Of a stretch of DNA of 64,000 bases, positions 34,230 to 45,596 are shown piece by piece. Origin of the DNA: Crossaster papposus (lineage: Eukaryota; Echinodermata; Asteroidea; Velatida; Solasteridae); NCBI GenBank assembly GCA_037893245.1, contig JBAIAA010000531.1:1736001-1800000 (forward strand), in the 5' to 3' direction. The notes beneath the pieces were generated by a model. The model made no database searches. It was not told the origin of the DNA and was given only the letters and a program-made list of their open reading frames with translations. The translations under genes were made by a program, and so were the position numbers. Position 1 is the first letter of the stretch; every line of letters starts with the position of its first letter.

Positions 34230-34618
34230 TAGGGGTGTCATACACACCGTGCAGACCCACTAGACAACGAGTAACAACATGAGCATTTGCAGATCTCATG
34301 AAATGTATCATCTGAAAAAGAAAGACTTATATGAAAAATATGAGCAACATACATACTAGAAAAGATGATTTGAAATGCTTGAAAGATGTAAATAGAATAA
34401 ATGAGATGGTTCAAAAAACACTTTTTAATTACTGTTGCTTAATACGTTTGTTGTCTAGGAAAAAGCGCAATCTGAAAAGTTTATCGGACCATAACTTGGC
34501 AACGCTTTGACCGATTTTGAAAGTTGAAAGAGATTTGCAATCTACTCACCAAGCCCTTCAAGAAATAGTCCCAAATAACTTCCTAAAAGCAATATTAAAA
34601 TTTGTATTGTCCCCCCTA
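34230..34618. mobile_element. 389-bp hAT-like non-autonomous element in Gypsy B RNase H
   Basis: Ends TAGGGGTGTCATAC and, complemented, TAGGGGGGACAATAC, an imperfect TIR of hAT-like wording. GTATTAG flanks both sides (34223-34229 and 34619-34625). Removing it joins the two halves of the RNase H frame in phase, with one TAA at the junction where a glutamine codon would be expected. No coding capacity. Confidence 0.85.
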
Positions 34619-35979
34619 GTATTAGGCATAATTTTGTTCGCTGCTTGTAAGAGTCCTTGAGGCGAAGGCTATGGGGCGTTCTTCCCCATCTGGTCCTAGA
34701 TGGCTGATGACCGCGCCAAGTCCGTAAGGGCTGGCGTCTGTCTGCAGTCTTAGTGGCTTGGACGGGTCATAGTGGGTTAGGACGCTATCAATCTGCAAGA
34801 GTTTCTTTGGCTTGGGTCTGGCTTTCCGGGGTTTCTTTTCTTCTCCGGTCCTGCTGACGCATACTCTGCTTTCAACAGTTTGGTGAGTGGCGCAATCTCC
34901 TCCGTCAAATTAGGAATGAATTTACGGTAGTAGCCTAGAAGGCCTAGGTAGGCTTGCAGCTGTGTTTGGTTTGCAGGCTTCTGTGCATTCTTGATAGCAT
35001 TTAGCTTCTGCGGCAGTAGACTTATTCCGTCCTTGTTTAGGCAATGTTCCAGATACTCGATGGATGGCTGCATGAACGCAAATTTTCCCTGCTTTACACG
35101 CAGTCCATTCTCTTCCAATCTGGACAACACAGCTTCCAAGTTGGCTTCATCATTCTTGCCTGTGACAATGATGCCATCCAAGTACGGCCTGCACATTGGA
35201 ATGTTTGCCAACAGAGATTCCATTGTTCTCTGGAACAGGGCTGGAGCACTCGCTATTCCAAAAGGTAACCTTGTATATTGGAATAGTCCTCGGTGTGTGT
35301 TGATGGTGGTGTATTTCCGTGCCGATGGGTCCAGAACTATCTGGTGATAGGCATGAGACAAGTCTAGCTTGCTGTACTTCTGGCCTCCTTCTACTGTTTG
35401 AAGAAGATCGTCAAGTGTCGGTATTGGGTACTGCTCCAATTTCAAGACTTTGTTTGCAGTAGCTTGTAGTTGCCACAAATTCTGATTCCACCATCTGGCT
35501 TGTTTACAGAAACTACTGGGCGGGCATAATCCGCAAACTTCAGGGGCTCAATTATGCCTTTCTTAAGGAGATCATCTAGGGAAGCATCAATTTTGATTTT
35601 CATACGGGACTGGGGCGGCTTTGTAGAAGTATGTCCCGTCAACGTCCTCCTGAGGATACTCCTTGGTTTGGTAACCTTCCAATTTACCAATTTTGGTGCA
35701 GTCAAAAACAGCTTTATGTTGGCTGAGCAGCAACTCTAGGTCGCTTTGCACCTTATGGATGCTGACTGGCTGGCTTGGCACTTGACTCTGTCCATGGCTG
35801 GCAAATCCGGTGATTACATAAATATATTCTTGAATCCAATCTCTTCCCATCAGGCTGGCACCATGGTCCACAATCAAGAGGGGCATCTGCTTTGGTTGTT
35901 GACGGGGCGATGTCTGCACATCTACTGATGCTTCTCCTAGTATAGCAACATAGTCACCTGTATCGGAGTTTTTTTCCAA
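34619..35979 (-). pseudogene. Gypsy B protease end, reverse transcriptase, RNase H start
   Basis: From 35979: protease C-terminal region with SLMGRDWIQEYIYV, then the linker (LLSQHKAVFDCTKIGKLEG). RT follows with frame breaks near 35590 and 35450: RPVVSVNKPDGGIRICGNYK, YSKLDLSHAYHQIVLD, FGIASAPALFQRTMES. The catalytic box reads YLDGIIV, so the second Asp of YLDD is Gly. [21 protein letters not shown] and the RNase H start ([20 protein letters not shown]) follow. The mutated catalytic residue, several frameshifts and the insertion at 34230 mean it is dead. Confidence 0.9.
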
Positions 35980-35999
35980 ACCTCTAACTTTAAGTCTCT

Positions 36000-36480
36000 T
36001 GAGGGCGGATTACAGTCCAGCAGTTCATTTAATTCAGCATTGGTGGCTGCATTGATCAGTGTTCAACAGTTCAATGGTTATGGGCTTGCTTGCAGGCGGT
36101 CAATTTCCAATATAAATGACACGCTGGCTTTTTGGCTTTGCAGTTACGATAATTCCGTGTGCGATAACACAAAGTTAAATCCTGGTTCTCTATATTAACA
36201 GTTATCGGCAAGGCTGGCGAAGATCGATGCATATTTGCTGAGCGAGTTATCACGGCGAAATACTGGCCCACGTCGATCCCAGTCTCACGTTAGCAACGTT
36301 CAATGGGCGCCGCCATCTTGGCTCCGTATCGCGTTGCGTTCTCGATTGCAGCTAGCTGGGTGTGGCGTGTATGGCATAATGTACACACGTACATACGTTA
36401 ACGGCAAACACGCGTCGGCGTCATGGCGTCTGGACCACGGCGATTCACCTCACACCGCATGACTTTTACGATGTTCCAAC
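36000..36480 (-). pseudogene. Gypsy B gag/protease remnant
   Basis: Only scraps remain between the primer site and the protease end. A 66-codon frame (36271-36071) ends with CYRTRNYRNCKAKKPACH, which looks like decayed zinc-knuckle sequence. The capsid and the protease active site are not found, so most of gag was deleted. Confidence 0.45.
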
Positions 36481-36510
36481 AAGGTGAAACCAAGTTCAAA
36501 GTTGTCAAGA

Positions 36511-36531
36511 GTTATCCTATCCTCGTCGCCA
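36511..36531 (-). promoter_or_regulatory. Gypsy B primer-binding site candidate
   Basis: On minus, TGGCGACGAGGATAGGATAA begins five bases inside the 5' LTR. A TGGCGAC start is usual for primer sites in Mag-type Gypsy elements and would pair with a tRNA ending GTCGCCA. Confidence 0.7.
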
Positions 36532-36536
36532 GAAAT

Positions 36537-36755
36537 TGTTGTGTCCTTGGGGTAACTCTACAACTTCAATAATGACACGGAGACATGACTTAACTGTCGA
36601 AAAGGCCTAACGTGGCCTAAACATGTGTGTCTCAACTGACATCCAACAAGAGAGAGAAAGTACTGGCACTTTCCACAGACTGTACCAGCACGCATGCGCA
36701 TTAACAAGTACAATTAATGTACATCGGTAGTCTCTGTTCAAGTCCATACATAACA
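36537..36755 (-). repeat. Gypsy B 5' LTR (219 bp)
   Basis: Same 219-bp sequence as 9492-9710 with a few substitutions (for example GATAACTC versus GGTAACTC near its left end). The CATAC target duplication follows at 36756-36760. Confidence 0.9.
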
Positions 36756-36760
36756 CATAC

Positions 36761-37240
36761 ATATCCTATTTTGACTATCTTCAAATCAGTCTTTGATTCT
36801 ATTTTCCAATGTTGTATTATTTCAAACCTTGAATACATGTAGTTAAAACTGTATTGTAATGCTGTGTAGAGTGCTGTAATTATCTGCTAAGTATTCATCC
36901 TGCATTGCATTGCTCTAAAAATATGCAGTCATGCCATGTCTATTGCCTTCTGTTGCATTAATTAAGATTTAGCATTCACCCTGCATTGTGCTGTTGTCAA
37001 ATTATGCAGCTATGCGTGCAGCCAAGCAAGCGAGTTTATAATAGGCTATTGTTGCTGCCCTGCATTCCCTTACCAACATGTACAGATTTATAATTATTCC
37101 ACCCCGCCTTGTTGGGTGTGGGCTGGTTGCATTTTGAAGTCACTCTCCTTTAGAGCTCTAGTATGAGTAGAACTGCGTCACAGACTCTGTCAGTGACAGC
37201 CCATTCTTTCTAGCCTTCCTGTCAATCTACCATCTACTCA
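36761..37240. other. No gene seen
   Basis: AT-rich spacer between Gypsy B and the next LINE. It has several TGCATTG-type words but no clear repeat or frame. Confidence 0.5.
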
Positions 37241-37975
37241 TTGGTAAGCACTATTAAGAGATCAAGAGGCCGTATTACTATTATTTGTATTTATGTAAGC
37301 TATACCCCGAAATCGGTCAGAAATGGCCGATATTGGCACAGAATCCGATACGTCATGGGATTAACTGTCTCAAAATGCATTATGGATACGCAAATCCCCC
37401 AGTCTGATGAACAACAACGCTCTACCCTCGACGTACTAATGAGCCAGGCACAAAATAGCTCCTGGTCGCAAAAAACGAGTAGAAAACGACCCAACCCTAA
37501 CTTAAATTACGATGATGTATAGGCCTATTCAGATTCTGATAATGACACAGTGAATTACCCTAAACGCCGTAACACACAAAACCCCCCAAACCAACCCACT
37601 ATGATCATAATAAAGTCCCCTGACATCAAACTTGCCAAAATTAGCACCATCAAGATCGCTAAGGCACTCAATAAAATCGGTGGCAACCTTATCAAAAATG
37701 TCTCGAAAAAACAGCCAAGGTGGAATAACAGTTAAATGTCACACTCCGGCCCAAGCGAAGAAACTCAAAGGGATCTCGCAACTCGACCAATGGACAGTAA
37801 CTACCGAATACGCGAAGTCTGAGACCCAGAGCAAGGGAGTCATCACAGGCATTCCCACTGACATCACTGATGACGACATCTTTGTAGCCCTGAAAAAAAT
37901 GGGGTCCAAGACGTCAGACGCCTAATGCGTAAAAGAGATGGGCAGTTAGAGAAGAGTGTGTCCATATGCTCTAGA
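37241..37975 (+). pseudogene. LINE ORF1 (gag-like) remnant
   Basis: 37241-37735 reads one frame with a single TAG at 37520-37522. After a frame change, 37730-37925 reads KCHTPAQAKKLKGISQLDQW, then KGVITGIPTDITDDDIFVAL and, after another slip, VRRLMRKRDGQLEKS. This arrangement (a GIP...TDDDI segment followed by a V-x-R-L-x-R-K segment) matches RRM-like ORF1 proteins of Jockey/I-group LINEs, which bind element RNA. The usual zinc knuckles at the C-terminus are missing. Confidence 0.7.
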
Positions 37976-40217
37976 ATTTAACAAACTTAACACAATTTTT
38001 GAGAAAGTCAATTGTAGATCGACCATCTTCTGTGGAGACCTTAATGGTCACAATCCCCTCTGGGGTAGCACAAAAACTGACCACAATGGGCAAATTATAG
38101 AAGATGTTCTTTCCCACAATCAAATGGTTTGTATTAATTCTGGCGAGGGTACACGAGTTAACAAATCTCAGAACTCACTTTCCTGCATTGATGTTACTTT
38201 TGTTTCTCCTGGCATAGCTGCTAAATGTAACTGGTCTGTTCTTAATGATACTTGGGGAAGCGATCATTGCCCCATGATCATAGAAATTAACCACCCTTTT
38301 CATCGTAATTCTACCAAAGCTATTCCCAAGTGGTCACTCAAGTGAGCAGATTGGGGAAAATATCATGATGCATGTAATACTCACATCACTGAGCCGGATA
38401 CTTCTGATGACATCGAGAATGTCTACTGTTGTTTCATGGATCAGCTTGATGTTGCTATGACCAGCTCCATACCGAAAACTAACCCTAACCACCCCAAAAA
38501 ACCTTCATCTTGGTGGGGTGAAGATTGCCAAAAAGCCATTAATGATAAAAAGAATGCCCTAAAACAACTTAGAAAAACATGTCTTCCAGCTGACTTTATT
38601 ATGTACAAAAAAACTTGTGCTATCGCCAGGAAAACAATAAAGAACGCTAAAAAGAAAGATTGGGAAAACTTTTGCAATGATCTTAACCCCAAAACCAACA
38701 CTAAATTAATTTGGAACAAGATCAAACGTTTAGAAAAAACACGAAGTCATAACAGCATCCCAGTCATTCAACACAATAACATCGATGCAGTTAGTGATGC
38801 TGACAAAGTTGAAGCTTTTGCTGATAGCTTCACCGAAGTTAGCAGTACAAATAATTATGACCCTGTATTTATTAACAATAAGTGACCTTAAGTGACCTTA
38901 CTATTACAGATTATGACCACGGTATTATTAATGAGCCTTTCAATATTGATGAACTGAACCATGCTATAGACAGTTCTAAATGTACTACCCCAGGCAAAGG
39001 TGGTGTAAGTAATTCCATTATAAAGCATCTCCCTACAAAGATCTTCAATGTGATTTGGCACACTTCACAATGCCCAAAGCAATGGAAGGATGCCATTCTA
39101 ATCCCTATCATCAAACCTGGGAAAGATGCCTCTAAACCTACCTCATACAGACCAATAGCCCTCATCTCTACTTTCAGTAAATTAATGGAGCGAATGGTCA
39201 ACTCTCGCTTACATTGGTTTCTCGAAAACAATAATCTTATCTCTATGAACCAGAGTGGGTTTCGAAAGGGGAGAAGCACTAAGGATCACATTGTACAGCT
39301 TGAATCCTCAATCAATAAGGCTCGTGCTAATAAAGAAAGTACACTGGCTGTATTTTTAGATCTAGAAAAGGCATATGATATGCTCTGGCGAAAAGGTATC
39401 ATTATTAAACTTCAAGCTCTGGGCATTCATGGTCGTATTACTAAATGGATAAATAATTTCTTAAGTGACAGAAAATCCAGGTCAAGATAAATAATACCTT
39501 ATCTAAGGAACAAACACTTGAAAACGGTGTTCCACAGGGCAGTGTTATTAGCCCAATATTACTTAACATCGCTGTCAATGATCTCTCCCAACATTTGCCT
39601 GATGGTGTCCATATCTCCCAATATGCCGACGATATAGCTATCTGGAAATCCAACAGAAATATAACTTTTCTTGAAAAGAAAATTCAGAGGAGTCTTAAAA
39701 ATATCCAATCTTGGTGTACCAAATGGGGATTCAAACTCTCGGCCCCCAAAACTATTGCCATTCTCTTCTCCAATAAAAACAAAGCTAACTCCACTCTCCG
39801 TCTACAAGATCGTGCTGTACAGGCCCTCAAATCAGTCAAATTCTTGGGAGTGGGTTTGACAGCAAACTTACGTGGAATGAGCATATAAATAACATCATTA
39901 TCAAATGTAAAAAGAAATTAAATCTCCTCCGCTGTATCAGTGGGAATTCATGGGGTGCTGATTGTAAGACCCTCTTTCAGCTTGACTCCGCCCTCATTAA
40001 GCCTCACCTTGAGTATGGTTGCGAAGCATTTGACTCCGCCTCGTCCACTATTAAACAGAAGCTTGATAGTATTCAGCACCAAGCCCTTAAAATATGCACT
40101 GGTGCCATTCAAAGTTCACCCATGTATAAACTTCTATTGGAATGTGGAGACCCACCTTTAGCCTTGAGGCGTCAGTTTCTTACCAATCTCTATAGCATCA
40201 AGCTTAAAGCTCATGAC
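37956..40217 (+). pseudogene. LINE ORF2 part 1: endonuclease end and reverse transcriptase
   Basis: Endonuclease C-terminal half with IFCGDLNGHNPLWGS and WGSDHCPMIIEI. Its frame has one TGA at 38343-38345 and continues to 38885. A 10-bp tandem duplication (AGTGACCTTA twice, 38880-38899) accompanies a frame change, after which RT reads TSYRPIALISTFSKLMERMV, QSGFRKGRSTKDH and FLDLEKAYDMLW. A further frame change near 39485 leads to GVPQGSVISPILLN and the catalytic QYADDIAIW. Another leads into the thumb (SPMYKLLLECGDPPLALRRQ) before the insertion at about 40217. The AF/Y-ADD residues are intact. Confidence 0.88.
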
Positions 40218-43200
40218 GGTAGTGTAACATCAATTTTCTCATGTATTACCCACTTCAGTATCAGTATTTCATCCGTAATTTTGTCCTCGTTTGTTTGCTT
40301 GTTTTGCCTGTCCGTCCTTTGTTTTCCATTTGTATCTCTCGTTGTGTTCCATTCCAGTGGTTAATCTTCCCTATAGCGTGTATTGTATTACTTATTTCCC
40401 ATGTGTTCGTTATGTAATCAGGTAACAAATACTGGGCAGTCGCTATGTCAGGATTGCATTGCTCACGCTCTCCCCTTTAATCACCTTGATCAGAAAGACT
40501 TTTATCTGGCTCTTTTTGAATTTCAAACCAATGCCAACATTAATGTGGACAGCTTACATCAACTCGTTTTCAACCCTTTTGTTTTCAATGAAAATGTTGC
40601 GGGTTCATCCGATCTTGACCCAGATAACAATTTTTTCAATGATCGTAGTCATCATACTTCATACGATTACTTACTGAGTGATCAATTTAATAATCATTTC
40701 GGTGATGTGAACTGTCTCCAGAATTTTTCATGTTTTCATCTGAACTGTAGAAGTTTACAAAAACAATTTGACTGTATTTCCGAGTACATCGAACTCCTTC
40801 AACATCAGTTCAGTGTCATTGGTTTCTGTGAAACTTGGCTGACGTATGATAGCCCTATTGATCTTTTAAATCTTCCTGGTTATAGTTTTGTTTCCAATAA
40901 TAGACAGGGTAGATCCGGTGGGGGTGTGGCAATGTATATTCATAATTCTTTTTCCTTTGTTCTTCGAAATGATTTGACTCTCCAAACTATCCATTGTGAG
41001 TCCCTTTTTATTGAAATTCCACAACTTCACAGTAAAAACCTGGTTGTGGGTATTGTTTATAAACCACCAGACTTCAATACTAATGACTTTGTTGATTTAT
41101 TTGATAGTCTACTTGCTAATCTTAATATGGAAAATAAGCATGTTTTTATCATGGGAGATTTCAATGTTGATTTATTGAAGCATAATATTCACAATCCTAC
41201 TTCTCGTTTTGTTGACAGTCTGTTTAGCAATTCTTTTTTGCCTCTCATTCACAAACCAACCCGCATCACTGCCACCACTGATACTTTGATTGATAATATT
41301 CTTACGAACTGTAGTGATCTGCCATCTAAATCTGGTACATTGTACTGTGATGTTTCCGATCATTTGCCAATTTTTCAGATCACTTCACTACGTGGATTGT
41401 CACATAGAAATGATACCAGAAGCTCGCATTCTTCTAGGTGTATTAATTCCAGCACCATTTATGAATTTCACTGTGGTTTGCAGGATGTTAACTGGAATAC
41501 ATTATTTTTGTGTGACAATCCTAATAATGCTTTTGATGATTTTTCAGTGAAGTTCTCAAGTTTGTATGATAAATGTTTTCCTGTCCGCCGGGCCGGTAAA
41601 AATATTCATAAAAATCTTAAGCCTTGGATGACGAGTGGTATCCTTAATTCTGTTTATTTTAAAAATAAGCTGTATAAGAAGTATCTTAATACACCGAACG
41701 ATGTTAACAGAACTAATTATAAACGTTTCCGTAATAGACTAAATGCTCTGATTAAAGTTGCTAAAGTTAATTACTATGCGGACTTGTTTTCTAATGCCAA
41801 GTCTAATATTAAAGGCATCTGGAACATAATTAACTCTGTCTTGAAGAAAACGTCAAAAAAGAGTTGTCATAATAAATTCAATTACAATGGTAAATTAATT
41901 GATGATTGCGGTGACATAGCAAATGCCTTTAATGATTATTTTACACAGATTGGACCATCCCTGGACCGAAAAATCCCTCCAGCGCATTCTGACTTTAAGC
42001 AGTTTCTTGGTCACCCCAATATAAACTCGATTTTCCTTGATCCTATATCTTCCTTGGAAATCTGTAAAATAACTGGGTCCTTTAAAAATACTGCTGCAGG
42101 TTTAGACGATATCAGTCCAAGGGTGGTCAAATCTGTGATTAGATGTATTAGTGAGCCTCTATGTCATATTTTTAACTTGTCTTTAACTACTGGCATTTTT
42201 CCGCAGCGGTTAAAGTTTGCTAGAGTTACTCCTATTTTTAAAAATGGAGATCAGAGTGACATTGGAAATTATAGACCTATTTCTGTTTTATCTTGTTTTT
42301 CTAAATTGCTTGAAAAACTTGTTTATACCAGGACCGTGAAATTTCTGGATAGTTTTAAGTTACTTCATGAAGGTCAGTACGGGTTTCGCAGCAATCGTTC
42401 CACTTCAATGGCTTTGATTGATCTCACCAACAAAATCATTAATGGCTTTGAAGATAACGTGTATACTATGGGTATTTTTTTAGACTTGTCTAAGGCCTTA
42501 GACACAATTAACCACTCTATTTTATTGAATAAGTTAGAAAATTATGGTATTCGCGGTGTGGCCCTCGACTGGTTCTCTAGTTATTTAACAAATCGTTATC
42601 AGTGCACTAAATATTTGAGTTCAACATCTGGTCTTTCTAAAATTACTTGTGGCGTTCCCCAGGGTTCTTTTATTTACTAGGTCCACTTCTTTTTATAATT
42701 TATATTAATGATATTTGCAATTCATCTAATATGTTTTCTTTTATACTTTATGCGGACGATACAAATGTACTGTGCTCTAACAGGGACTTGTCTGCATTAT
42801 TTCATGATGCCAATATCCATCTTTCATTTGTATGTGATTGGTTCGTGGCCAATAGGTTGTCTATAAATTATAAGAAATGCAATTTTATTATTTTCTGTAA
42901 CAGAAATAAAAATTGTGCCCATAATTCAACTATTACTATTTTGAATGAACCAATCGTCCAGGTAGACTGTACTACTTTTCTTGGAGTTCTAATTGACAGC
43001 CAACTGACATGGAAACAACGCATTAATGGAATCTGTAACAAACTTGCCAAATCAATTGGTATTATTACTCGGTTGAAATGTTTTTTTCCTGATACTATAC
43101 TACGTATGCTGTATTGTTCATTGATATTACCTTATCTTTCTTATTGTAATGTTGTGTGGGCAAATGGCTATCCAAGTAATTTATATAAATTAGTTACTTT

Positions 43201-43848
43201 ACAGAAGAAGGCACTTCGTGTCGTTTCCAAAAGTCACTATAGGGCTCATACCAGTTTATTGTTTAAAAAATACAACCTGCTCCGTGTCAATTAAATTAAC
43301 CTGTATCAGCAAAATGTTTTTGTTTACAAGCATTCCAAAAAACAACTTCCTGCACATTTTAATAATATTTTGTTCATTAATCATAATTTACACAATTATA
43401 ATACCAGGTCCTCTTCTCTTTTGCATTTCCCTAAGTTTAGAACCTCAACATTTAAACATAGTATTTGCTACTCTGGACCTCTCAACTGGAATAAATTGCC
43501 TACTAGCCTACGAAACTGCTGTAATTTAAATATTTTCCAACGTAATTTGAAATGTTATCTGCTTCAAAACTAAGACTGTTCTGTTGTTTCTTTTTTAAGT
43601 TTTGTATAGCAAACGTACTTTCATTTATCATTATTTTATGTTAGATTAATCATTGGAACCTGTCCTCTCGTGTCTTTGCGTCTGTCTGTCTGCTTGTAGT
43701 ATTCTGTGTTTGTATTGTAGGCTCGCCTACCTCAAGCTAACGCTTTTTTGGTCTGAGCCCCCATTTCCTAATGCTATATTGTTTTCATGTATAATGTATA
43801 TTGTGAAATGGAAATGGAAATAAATGTTCTTGAAATGAAATGAATACT
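40218..43848 (+). mobile_element. CR1-group LINE, nearly full length, inserted in the RNase-H LINE
   Basis: A 3.6-kb insertion with its own 5' region, one long ORF2 and a 3' region ending in GAAATG-type short repeats. It separates the thumb of the host LINE from its RNase H domain. No N-terminal ORF1 is visible. Boundaries are inferred from where the host LINE coding stops and resumes; a target duplication could not be fixed. Confidence 0.85.
40383..43573 (+). pseudogene. CR1-group ORF2: cysteine motif, endonuclease, RT
   Basis: 40383-42680 opens with a C-x2-C ... C-x2-C motif (CSLCNQ ... CQDC) and then the APE-type endonuclease: FHLNCRSLQKQ, FCETWL, GVAMYIHNSF, FIMGDFNVDLL, SDHLPIFQI. RT follows: IGNYRPISVLSCFSKLLEKL, YGFRSNRSTSMAL, FLDLSKALDTINH, GVPQG. 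A small insertion near 42665 shifts the frame; RT resumes at 42680 with LGPLLFIIYINDI and the catalytic FILYADDTNVLCS. One TAA at 43292-43294 interrupts the C-terminal region, which continues in frame to a natural-looking stop at 43573. With two lesions in about 1,060 codons this is a young copy. Confidence 0.9.
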
Positions 43849-44961
43849 TCCCATCCCAACCAACAGCTCGAGGTAGATAATTGGCAGAAACATTACTTTG
43901 CCGATAAGTGGAATGATTCCCATCATAAAACCCCCTTCGAGGCCAGATCTACTAATTATCCCATTACTACTTTTCCCCTTCATAATCACTTCCCTTATTG
44001 GCATTATTATAGACCAGTAGTTTCTACAGACATTTTCGATCGGGTGGCCTGTCTGACTGACAGTAATGACAAATGCAGTATTAGTACTGAAATTATTAAT
44101 ACCACTTGGAAGAGTTTCCTTCATATTTTTACTGACGGCTCCCTCAACCCCGCTTTCAATGCCGTAGGATGTGGTTTTTATATACCGGATCTTAAATACT
44201 CAAAAGGTGTCCGACTTAATAACGGTATTTCTATCTTTACTGCTGAGCTGTTTGCCATCTTGATAGCACTTGAGTGGATAGAGGAAGTTAAACCTCTGTA
44301 CACCTGCATTTTCAGCGACTGCCTTAGCGCTATACAAGCCATCTCTAAACCGTTCCCACAAAACAAAATCACATGTGACATCCGCCATACCCTAATTAAC
44401 ATCCGTCACCAAGCCAGTACGGTTTGTTTTAAGTGGGTCCCTGGCCACTGTGGAATTTATGGAAATGAAAAGGTTGATACTATAGCAAAACAGGCCACCC
44501 AACAACCCAACATTGATCAATGTATCTCCTTTTCAGATACCGAAATCAAACATTTTCTCAAAAAACAACTTCTTGATCAATGATCAAAAACCATCCCCAA
44601 ACTTGACCCTTCTAAACACTATGAACCCAACCCATCTTTTACGTTCACCAGTTGGGGAAAAAAGCGCCCCCAAGAAATTGTTCTTCACAGACTTCGCCTA
44701 GGAGTGTGCAAGGGTCTTAATAAATTTCTGTTTTACATTGGAAAGCACCCTGACGGTTTATGTGAAAGGTGTGGGATCAGTGACGACGTTGGACATTTCC
44801 TCCTCGATTGTACCAAATTTAGTAAACAAAGACAAACCATTCAACATGCTTTAAATTTTTCCCCAACTCAAATGACAATAACCCATATTCTTGGCCCAAA
44901 ATACAACTGCCATCACATTCTTAAATTTATTCAGGACTGTAATGTCTCCGTAGTACCATGA
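43849..44961 (+). pseudogene. LINE ORF2 part 2: RNase H and C-terminal Cys/His motif
   Basis: 43849-44583 resumes the host LINE. RNase H reads HIFTDGSLNPAFNAVGCGF (first Asp), IFTAELFAILIALEWIEE (Glu), CIFSDCLSAIQAI (Asp) and FKWVPGHCGIYGNEKVD (His and last Asp), so the catalytic set is complete. A stop at 44581-44583 is followed in another frame by LRLGVCKGLNKFLFYIGK and C-x2-C...H-x4-C (CERCGISDDVGHFLLDC), the terminal zinc motif of I-group LINEs, ending at 44961. Confidence 0.9.
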
Positions 44962-45596
44962 TGAACTGTCTTGCTATGTATTGCTAATGGCACACAGGGC
45001 GTTATGACCGCCATACGTGCCAACAGAACCTACAACAACAACAACAATAGTATGAGTAAGCAACAATCTTGTATGCTACTCGTAGCTTATGTTGCCGCTG
45101 CACGCGTCATGATATCTGTGTTTTCACCATTTGCGTTTCCATACGAACGATTAAGGTCGTGGACGCTGCATGGTACAATGTAAGTAACAAACACTTGCTT
45201 CTTGATTCATGCTGCTTTACAGTCACCTCGCCTCGTGTCACTTCGCCTCTTCGCCCCTTCGCCACTTCGCCCCATATGGGTATAGACTAAACGTAGCCCA
45301 GTGAGCGACGTCATTACATTGCGACTAACGTCCAGGATATCAGTGAATCTTGCCATAGCAAAAACAATTACAACACTTTTTTCAAACGTTTACCTGACAG
45401 AGACAGCGCAAACTTCCTTCACATGTTGCTTTTCTCTCGAATTACCCAAATGAGAGGTTGAAAATAAATTAATAAATGTCTTTGGAAGATGTATGTATTT
45501 TGAGGTGTCAATTATACTAGATTTGTTATGATCCACCGTGTACAGTAGCCTAATTAGTTTGAATAATTCCAACCTGTTGAATTTTCAATCAATCCT

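Larger units (their letters stand above)
9492..36755 (-). mobile_element. Ty3/Gypsy element B, expanded by nested insertions
   Basis: Minus-strand LTR retrotransposon with a 5' LTR at 36537-36755 and a 3' LTR at 9492-9710, flanked by CATAC on both sides. Internal sequence lies at 31996-36536 (coding) and 9711-9749 (polypurine tract). The coding part is interrupted by a 389-bp hAT-like element (34230-34618). The 3' untranslated part is interrupted by a TIR transposon (9750-12826) and a Harbinger element (12827-31995). The coding region has the Mag/Gypsy order but many lesions. Without the insertions the element would be only about 4.8 kb, so it has also lost internal sequence, mainly gag and protease. 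Confidence 0.88.
37241..45050 (+). mobile_element. RNase-H-bearing LINE (I/Nimb/Jockey group), split by another LINE
   Basis: Plus-strand non-LTR element with ORF1 remnant, endonuclease C-terminus, RT, RNase H and a terminal Cys/His motif, ending in an (ACA)n-type tail at 45030-45050. It is interrupted by a CR1-group LINE at 40218-43848. Internal deletion removed the end of ORF1 and the start of the endonuclease. RNase H after RT restricts it to I-like groups. Confidence 0.85.
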
